Shown piece after piece: positions 58,696-64,000 of a stretch of 64,000 nucleotides of DNA (position 1 is the first letter of the stretch; each line of letters opens with the position of its first letter). The position numbers were made by a program, and so were the translations under genes. The DNA is from Pectobacterium polonicum (GTDB lineage Bacteria; Pseudomonadota; Gammaproteobacteria; Enterobacterales; Enterobacteriaceae), in contig NZ_RJTN01000005.1 in assembly GCF_005497185.1 (NCBI RefSeq), positions 1 through 64,000 of the forward strand, in the 5' to 3' direction. The notes under the pieces are model-generated. The model saw only the letters and a program-made list of their open reading frames with translations. It searched no databases and was not told the origin of the DNA.

Positions 58696-58882
58696 GAGCG
58701 GTGATAATGGATAGATCGTAAAGACGCTGTAAATACGTCCATGTACGCTCGGATTGCGCAGATATGAATCTCATCCCTGAGATTCACCCTTTCAGGGCCG
58801 TCGCTAGCGACGTTCAAAAACGTTCCTGACGTTTTTGTCCATGGCGCAAACGCTTTACTCTTCTATTCCATTATCACCGTTC
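58696..58882. repeat. 187-bp fold-back repeat element
   Basis: GAGCGGTGATAATGG (58696-58710) is complementary at 14 of 15 positions to CCATTATCACCGTTC (58868-58882), and similarity continues inward (CGTAAAG against CTTTACTC). Inside are smaller hairpins: AATCTCA/TGAGATT around 58764-58781, the palindrome GTCGCTAGCGAC at 58800-58811, and CAAAAACGT (58815-58823) with ACGTTTTTG (58829-58837), which could terminate rlmC or artJ transcripts. There is no coding frame. It occupies most of the 344-bp gap between convergent artJ and rlmC. Confidence 0.65.
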
Positions 58883-58981
58883 TCGTTCCGCAAATGGTTT
58901 TATCAATACGGTTCTACGCTTCCACTTTTTACGCCTTTTATAGCAAATTCCACAAAGCATTCAGATGTCCTGACTTTTGTC

Positions 58982-60115
58982 CTAGTCATCAACGCGCTTC
59001 AGTAACGTCAGCACTTCATAGTGCGCTGTATGCGGGAACATGTCGAACAGCTGTACGCGCAGCGCGCGGTAATTCGTCAGTTCCGTCATGTCTTTCGCCA
59101 TGCTTTCAGCGTTACAGCTGGAGTAGAGAATATAGTCCGGTGCCATGCGGCTCAGGTAAGCGCACAGTTCGCTGCCGATACCGCGACGCGGCGGATTGAC
59201 CAACACCAGATCGGGGATTTCCGCTTTAGCCGTCGCGAATTGCGTGGAATCCAGCGCCTGGAACTCCACGTGCTTCAGTCCTAACTGTTCCGCAGAGCGG
59301 CGGGCGCAGGCTATCGCTTCGGCACTGATTTCAATACCCGTCAAACGCATCTCGGGTGAGGCACAGTGCAGGCCAAACCCCCCTACTCCGCAAAATAGAT
59401 CCCACATACTGCTAATCTTCAGCTCAGCGACCCAGTCGCGTGCCGTCGCATACAGCGCAGCCGCTACCTGTGGGTTCGTCTGGAAGAAACTCTGCGGACG
59501 GATATACAGCGGCACCTGATTGAACTGTTCGGCCAGCGCCGCAGCCTCGCTCAGGATAATCTCCGTTTTCCCTTCCATAATCGCCTGATGCACTGGCTGA
59601 ATGTTAGCGGATATCACCTCAAGCTGGGGCAACTGCTGCTGTAGCCACGGCAATGCGGCTCGCAGCTGCGCCAACTTGGTTTCTGAGCGCAAAACAAAAC
59701 GCAGCATGAACGTCCCGCGCTGCGTACTTTCCGTCAGCAGCAGGTATTTCAGCTCCCCGCGACGGCGTTCCACGTTATACGGCGTCAATCCCGCACGAGC
59801 GATGAAAATTTTAAGCACGTCGAAAACTGGCGCGAAGCTGGACGGATAAAGCGGGCAATCACAGAGGTCCACCGCGGTTCCATCACGGTGTAACATCCCC
59901 AACAGCGGGCGTTCCACGCTACCGCTCACCACCATTTTGGCTTTATTACGAAAGGCGGACTGCGCAGAAGGCAGCACGGGCAACCAACGCTGCACGGCGT
60001 GCGCTTGCAGCAGGCCTTCAAGGTGCTGCTGCTTATCAGACAATTGCTGCGGGTAGGCTTTTTCCAACCATTGGCAGGAACGACAGGTTCCCGTGCTGTA
60101 GCGGGCACAATGCAT
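58982..60115 (-). CDS. rlmC: 23S rRNA (uracil-747-C5)-methyltransferase
   Basis: A 377-residue SAM-dependent RNA methyltransferase (formerly RumB/YbjF). An N-terminal cysteine cluster for an Fe-S centre is seen ([16 protein letters not shown], then CDCPLY). The SAM-binding motif is [10 protein letters not shown]. The catalytic region includes [10 protein letters not shown] and the nucleophilic Cys in [15 protein letters not shown] 60115 is favoured over TTG 60121 by comparison with E. coli. It is downstream of ybjO on the same strand. Confidence 0.95.
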   Translation of the reverse strand: MHCARYSTGTCRSCQWLEKAYPQQLSDKQQHLEGLLQAHAVQRWLPVLPSAQSAFRNKAKMVVSGSVERPLLGMLHRDGTAVDLCDCPLYPSSFAPVFDVLKIFIARAGLTPYNVERRRGELKYLLLTESTQRGTFMLRFVLRSETKLAQLRAALPWLQQQLPQLEVISANIQPVHQAIMEGKTEIILSEAAALAEQFNQVPLYIRPQSFFQTNPQVAAALYATARDWVAELKISSMWDLFCGVGGFGLHCASPEMRLTGIEISAEAIACARRSAEQLGLKHVEFQALDSTQFATAKAEIPDLVLVNPPRRGIGSELCAYLSRMAPDYILYSSCNAESMAKDMTELTNYRALRVQLFDMFPHTAHYEVLTLLKRVDD

Positions 60116-60229
60116 AAACAATCTAACTATAAGAAGAAATACAGAATGAAACGATTATATCACCCTGACGGCATCACCCTGCGACCTTTTCGTTGACTTA
60201 TGGGTGACGCCAGCAGGAGGTAGACGTAT

Positions 60230-60682
60230 CTATTTCTGGCGCAGAAAAAAACGCTTACTGCGTCGCGGTAGAAACAGTAAAACCATCACCAGAAGATCAG
60301 GGATCTTCTGTAACAGGAGTTGGTGCAGCACGGCGGCGTTGTCTTCCCCTGAAATATGGAATATCGCTGGCATAAATTCACTCAGGGACGCGAGAAGCAA
60401 GTAGCACACCACCAGTCCCTGACAGGCCACATAGCCCCAGCGCCCCCAATTAACACCCGCTAAAACGGCAAAACCACAGCGAATTTCAATGCCGACGATA
60501 ATAAGCGATAACAATAATACCAGTGTCGAATCCCAGGCTTCCGCGTTGCTGCCAATCCAGCCGCTCAAATCGCTTAACCCTAACTCCCATACCAGCAGCA
60601 CAATCCCCAAAAAACGGGTAGCAATAATCGCAATCCCCGCCACCATCACTGGCACCGGGGCATACACTTTGCGTTGCGTCAT
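60230..60682 (-). CDS. ybjO: YbjO family inner-membrane protein (DUF2593)
   Basis: A small polytopic protein of 150 residues with about four hydrophobic segments and a basic C-terminus (RRSKRFFLRQK), matching E. coli YbjO in position and character. No function is known. GAAGGAAATG precedes the start. It lies between potI and rlmC, the conserved location. Confidence 0.85.
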   Translation of the reverse strand: MTQRKVYAPVPVMVAGIAIIATRFLGIVLLVWELGLSDLSGWIGSNAEAWDSTLVLLLSLIIVGIEIRCGFAVLAGVNWGRWGYVACQGLVVCYLLLASLSEFMPAIFHISGEDNAAVLHQLLLQKIPDLLVMVLLFLPRRSKRFFLRQK

Positions 60683-60753
60683 TTCCTTCTTCGTGTACAG
60701 AATTTCAACGCTCTCCCTTCATACAGCCATAATCGGCCAAAAATACAGCATCA

Positions 60754-60825
60754 ATATAAAATTCGATGCCAATATAAAACGTGGCACTGATATAAAACTT
60801 GATAGTCGTATAAAGCAACAACGCC
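60754..60825. repeat. 18-bp tandem repeat, four units, upstream of ybjO
   Basis: ATATAAAA recurs at 60754, 60772 and 60790, with GTATAAAG at 60808, an exact 18-bp period. The remaining ten bases of each unit vary. It lies in the potI-ybjO gap and could be part of the ybjO promoter. Confidence 0.55.
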
Positions 60826-60847
60826 CCCATACTCTGGCGGCGTTGCT
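60814..60847 (-). terminator. imperfect terminator of potFGHI
   Basis: Leftward, AGCAACGCC pairs imperfectly with GGCGTTGTTGCT (a 3-nt bulge), followed by TTTATAC. It lies 42 nt after the potI stop. Confidence 0.4.
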
Positions 60848-60889
60848 GGAAACCTTCGCTAGGCTAGCAAATTACGGAGTGAAATCGAA

Positions 60890-61735
60890 TCAGCCACGTC
60901 TCGCTTTTTGCATATCACGATAGCGCTGCTTCTCTGCTCTTGCCATAAACCACCAGGCGATAAACCCAATAATACCAACGACTAACAATATCAGAGAAGC
61001 CAATGCGTTAATTTGTGGATTAACCCCCATTCTAACGCTGGAGAACACCAACATAGGCAACGTCGTCGAACCAGGCCCCGCCACGAAGCTGGCGATAACC
61101 AGATCGTCCAGAGACAGTGTAAACGCCAGCAGCCAGCCGGAAAGCAGCGCAGGGGCAATCATCGGCACCGTGATAATGAAGAAAACTTTGAGCGGATTCG
61201 CCCCCAAATCCATCGCGGCTTCTTCAATCGAACGATCCAGTTCCCGCAGGCGTGCGCTGATCACCACGGTGACATACGCGGTACAGAACGTGACGTGTGC
61301 TAGCCAGATAGTGAACATTCCTCTTTCTGCTGGCCACCCGATGGCATGACCTAAGGCAACAAAGAGCAACAGTAGCGACAGACCGGTAATCACATCCGGC
61401 ATCACCAGCGGTGCCGTCAGCATAAACGCAAAACCATTGGCACCACGGAAACGGCCAAAACGCACCATCACTACGGAGGCGATAGTCCCAAGAATCACAG
61501 CCATCGTAGCCGACGCGGCGGCAATCGTCAGGCTCAAGAGCACCGCGCTGATCATCGCCGTATTATGAAACAGCTCGATATACCAGCGCGTCGACCATCC
61601 AGCCCATACGGTAACCAGCTTGGAGCTGTTGAACGAATAGATCACCAGCATCAGCATCGGCGCATAGAGGAAGGTAAAACACAGTACCAAAATCACAATA
61701 CGCCACGGCGAGCGAACAACAGGTAAATTATTCAC
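60890..61735 (-). CDS. potI: putrescine ABC transporter, permease PotI
   Basis: An inner-membrane permease of 281 residues with six predicted helices. The EAA loop is SIEEAAMDLGANPLKVFFIITVPMI. With PotH it forms the channel of the PotFGHI putrescine uptake system. Its ATG overlaps the potH stop by 4 nt. The C-terminus is basic (MARAEKQRYRDMQKARRG). Confidence 0.95.
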   Translation of the reverse strand: MNNLPVVRSPWRIVILVLCFTFLYAPMLMLVIYSFNSSKLVTVWAGWSTRWYIELFHNTAMISAVLLSLTIAAASATMAVILGTIASVVMVRFGRFRGANGFAFMLTAPLVMPDVITGLSLLLLFVALGHAIGWPAERGMFTIWLAHVTFCTAYVTVVISARLRELDRSIEEAAMDLGANPLKVFFIITVPMIAPALLSGWLLAFTLSLDDLVIASFVAGPGSTTLPMLVFSSVRMGVNPQINALASLILLVVGIIGFIAWWFMARAEKQRYRDMQKARRG

Positions 61736-62697
61736 GCTTCCCCCTCCGCAGTTTTGCTCTGATGTTTATGGAACCAGATAATCGGCATAATCAACAGCAG
61801 CAGCATGACGATCGCGACAGCAGATGCCACCGGCCAATCTCGGTTATTGAAGAATTCCTGCCACAGAATACGGCCAATCATAATGCTATCGGGCCCGCCG
61901 AGCAGTTCTGGAATCACGTATTCCCCCACCGCAGGGATGAACACCAGCATCGATCCCGCAATAATACCGCCTTTCGTTAGCGGAACGATCACGCTGAAGA
62001 ACGTTCTTAGCGGCCGCGCGCCCAAATCCAACGATGCTTCTACGAGCGAGTAGTCCAGCCGCGTCAGCGCGGTATAAATAGGCAACACCATAAACGGCAG
62101 ATAGGAATACACAACGCCAATGTAAACTGCCAAATTGGTGTGCAAAATGATCAGCGGTTCATCAATCACACCCAGCCACAGCAGGAAGTTATTCAAGATA
62201 CCGTTGTTTTTCAGAATCCCCATCCAGGCGTAGACGCGGATCAGAAACGACGTCCATGACGGGAGGATCACCAGCAATAATAGAATATTACGCGTTGAGG
62301 GTTTACTGTGCGCGACGGCCCAAGCCAATGGATAACCAATAAGCAAGCAGCACAACGTCGACACAGCAGCAACCTGAAGCGACTGCATGTAGGCATCGAA
62401 ATACAGCGGATCGTCCAACAAGTGCAGGTAATTCCCAAGATTCAGGGAAATATCCAGCTTGTCATCCATCCAGGAAACCAGATCGGTATAAGGCGGGATT
62501 GCACGTGCCATCTCAGCGAAACTGATCTTGAACACGATCAGGAACGGCAGCATAAACAGCAGCAGTAGCCACACATACGGCAGCGCGATAACCAATTTGC
62601 GCCCGTGTTTTTGACGCCAGCGCGCCATCAGCACACGTAGCCAGAGTCTGGCCTTGCCCGGTGGTTCCGCCGTGTGATGTTCGGGAAATAAAGTCAT
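61732..62697 (-). CDS. potH: putrescine ABC transporter, permease PotH
   Basis: An inner-membrane permease of 321 residues. Six helices follow an N-terminal cytoplasmic region (QKHGRKLVIALPYVWLLLLFMLP). The EAA loop is LVEASLDLGARPLRTFFSVIVPL. ATG 62697 has AGGA 8 nt upstream and is preferred over GTG 62712, which touches the potG stop. It is downstream of potG and coupled to potI. Confidence 0.94.
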   Translation of the reverse strand: MTLFPEHHTAEPPGKARLWLRVLMARWRQKHGRKLVIALPYVWLLLLFMLPFLIVFKISFAEMARAIPPYTDLVSWMDDKLDISLNLGNYLHLLDDPLYFDAYMQSLQVAAVSTLCCLLIGYPLAWAVAHSKPSTRNILLLLVILPSWTSFLIRVYAWMGILKNNGILNNFLLWLGVIDEPLIILHTNLAVYIGVVYSYLPFMVLPIYTALTRLDYSLVEASLDLGARPLRTFFSVIVPLTKGGIIAGSMLVFIPAVGEYVIPELLGGPDSIMIGRILWQEFFNNRDWPVASAVAIVMLLLLIMPIIWFHKHQSKTAEGEA

Positions 62698-62711
62698 GAC
62701 ATTCTTCCTCA

Positions 62712-63845
62712 CTACACCGTCAGAACCACACAGCTATCCGCATCCCAACACAGCCGAACCTCGTCTCCCCAGGTCGGTGTGCCTTTACGATAGCGGTAGG
62801 CATTTTGTAGCTGCGCACTGATAATCTGTCCGCTGTTAAGCCTGACGTGATATATCGACAGGTCTCCCAGATAGGCGATATGCACAACTTCCCCCACGGC
62901 GAAATTACAGCCGTCAGCCGGAACCTCTTCGCACAGCATGATTTTTTCAGGACGTAATGCGATGTAAACTGGTACACCATCCACTACCGAGACATCAGAA
63001 TCCACCTTCAGCGGATGCACCAGCCCAGGGCTTTTGATGATCAGTGCTTCGTCCTGACGCTCCTGCAATATCCCTTCAAACATATTGACCGAGCCGATGA
63101 ATTCTGCGCTGAAGCGCGTATTCGGGTGCTCATAAATCTCTTCCGGTTCGCCAATCTGTACGAACTTACCGCGATTCATGATGGCAATACGTCCTGCCAT
63201 CGTCATGGCTTCTTCCTGATCGTGTGTCACCATCACACAGGTCGCCCCTACGCGCTCCAGAATATCGACCACTTCAAGTTGCATGCGGTCGCGCAGTTTC
63301 TTGTCCAGCGCCCCCATCGGTTCGTCCAGCAACAGCAGTTTTGGACGCTTCGCCAGACTACGAGCCAAGGCAACACGCTGACGCTGACCGCCGGAAAGTT
63401 GATGCGGTTTACGATTGGCGAACTCCTGCATGTGCACCAGCGACAGCATCTCTTCTACACGATCTTTGATTTCAGCACGCGGCAGCTTGTCCTGTTTCAA
63501 ACCAAACGCGATATTCTTTTCCACCGTCATATGTGGGAACAACGCATAAGACTGGAACATCATATTGATAGGACGCTGGTAAGGCGGTACTAATGATAAA
63601 TCCTGACCATCAAGAACAATCTGCCCCTGAGTCGGGAGCTCAAAACCTGCCAGCATACGCAGCAGCGTGGATTTCCCACAGCCAGATGCACCCAGCAGAG
63701 CAAAAATTTCGCCTTTATAAATCGTCAGGCTGACATCATCGACCGCGGCCTGACCATCAAACGACTTCGTCAGGTTACGCACTTCCAACAGCGGCGTGGC
63801 CGCTTTTTGAGGTTTTGATTGAGGGCGTGGGATCGCGTCATTCAC
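62712..63845 (-). CDS. potG: putrescine ABC transporter, ATP-binding protein PotG
   Basis: A 377-residue ATPase with Walker A GASGCGKST, Q-loop FQSYALFPHMT, signature LSGGQRQR, Walker B LLLLDEPMGALD and the H-loop VTHDQEEA. A C-terminal TOBE regulatory domain follows from about 290. The start is GTG 63845 (giving NDAIPRPQSKPQKAATPLLEVRNLTK), matching E. coli length; the open frame to 63881 is not conserved. potF should lie upstream, beyond the window. Confidence 0.95.
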   Translation of the reverse strand: MNDAIPRPQSKPQKAATPLLEVRNLTKSFDGQAAVDDVSLTIYKGEIFALLGASGCGKSTLLRMLAGFELPTQGQIVLDGQDLSLVPPYQRPINMMFQSYALFPHMTVEKNIAFGLKQDKLPRAEIKDRVEEMLSLVHMQEFANRKPHQLSGGQRQRVALARSLAKRPKLLLLDEPMGALDKKLRDRMQLEVVDILERVGATCVMVTHDQEEAMTMAGRIAIMNRGKFVQIGEPEEIYEHPNTRFSAEFIGSVNMFEGILQERQDEALIIKSPGLVHPLKVDSDVSVVDGVPVYIALRPEKIMLCEEVPADGCNFAVGEVVHIAYLGDLSIYHVRLNSGQIISAQLQNAYRYRKGTPTWGDEVRLCWDADSCVVLTV

Positions 63846-63941
63846 TTCGCATTGCTCTCCGGCAAAAGCAGAACAAGTCACCCCGCTGACGCCGCGATTA
63901 GGCGTTTTTGCATTCAGCGGAGTGACACAATATAGAGCGCA

Positions 63942-63964
63942 AACAGGCGGTTCATCCGCCTGTT
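63942..63964 (-). terminator. hairpin upstream of potG
   Basis: AACAGGCGG (63942-63950) and CCGCCTGTT (63956-63964) form a perfect 9-bp stem with a TTCAT loop. It would lie in the potF-potG gap and may cut transcription after potF, giving more binding protein than transporter. There is no T-run. The potF end itself could not be identified in the last 35 bases. Confidence 0.5.
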
Positions 63965-64000
63965 CTTTGCCACATTTAACGCCTTCAATAAGTAGAGCAC

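Overview
The window is chromosomal DNA of a soft-rot enterobacterium. Proteins and gene order point to Pectobacterium, judged from remembered family sequences and not from a search. Nearly every gene is a close relative of an Escherichia coli K-12 gene. The region from ihfB (8.5 kb) to potG (63.8 kb) follows the E. coli 19-21 minute map in order, with some genes absent (ycaL, dmsABC, macAB, ltaE-poxB, serW) and a few additions. The his operon, which lies elsewhere in E. coli, is joined to the ihfB end. No rRNA, tRNA, prophage, insertion sequence or CRISPR array was seen.

Layout. 1-1.0 kb: a truncated, unrecognised leftward gene and an AT-rich spacer. 1.0-8.4 kb: the complete histidine operon hisLGDCBHAFI with its attenuator. 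8.4-14.0 kb (leftward): ihfB, rpsA, cmk, aroA, serC. 14.3-20.7 kb (rightward): ycaO, focA, pflB, pflA, the last three for anaerobic pyruvate cleavage and formate transport. 20.8-26.1 kb: an accessory cluster of a hydantoinase/oxoprolinase-like ATPase, a DUF917 protein and an NCS1 permease, divergent from a LysR regulator. 26.1-35.2 kb (leftward): ycaD, serS, rarA, lolA, ftsK, lrp. 35.7-41.5 kb (rightward): trxB, cydD, cydC, aat, infA. 41.8-45.7 kb: a VOC-family gene, then clpA and clpS leftward and cspD rightward. 45.8-53.3 kb: ybjD, lysO, hcp, hcr, ybjT. 53.3-54.5 kb (leftward): amiD, ybjQ. 54.7-58.6 kb: the arginine transport genes artPIQM and artJ. 59.0-63.8 kb (leftward): rlmC, ybjO and the putrescine transport genes potI, potH, potG; potF would lie beyond the right edge.

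How the genes work together. hisG to hisI make histidine from PRPP and ATP under ribosome-mediated attenuation. aroA and serC feed chorismate, serine and PLP synthesis. Lrp, TrxB, CydDC, Hcp-Hcr and Pfl reflect redox and anaerobic physiology. Aat, ClpS and ClpA form the leucine N-degron route: Aat adds Leu/Phe, ClpS recognises it and ClpA unfolds the substrate. Art and Pot import basic amino acids and polyamines.

The least ordinary material is non-coding or accessory. It comprises the NCS1/DUF917/HyuA-like cluster; an ERIC element inside the presumed artJ leader downstream of a textbook pair of ARG boxes; a 187-bp fold-back element after artJ; a hairpin unit bounded by 12-bp direct repeats plus a perfect 15-bp hairpin between clpS and cspD; and an 18-bp-period tandem repeat upstream of ybjO.
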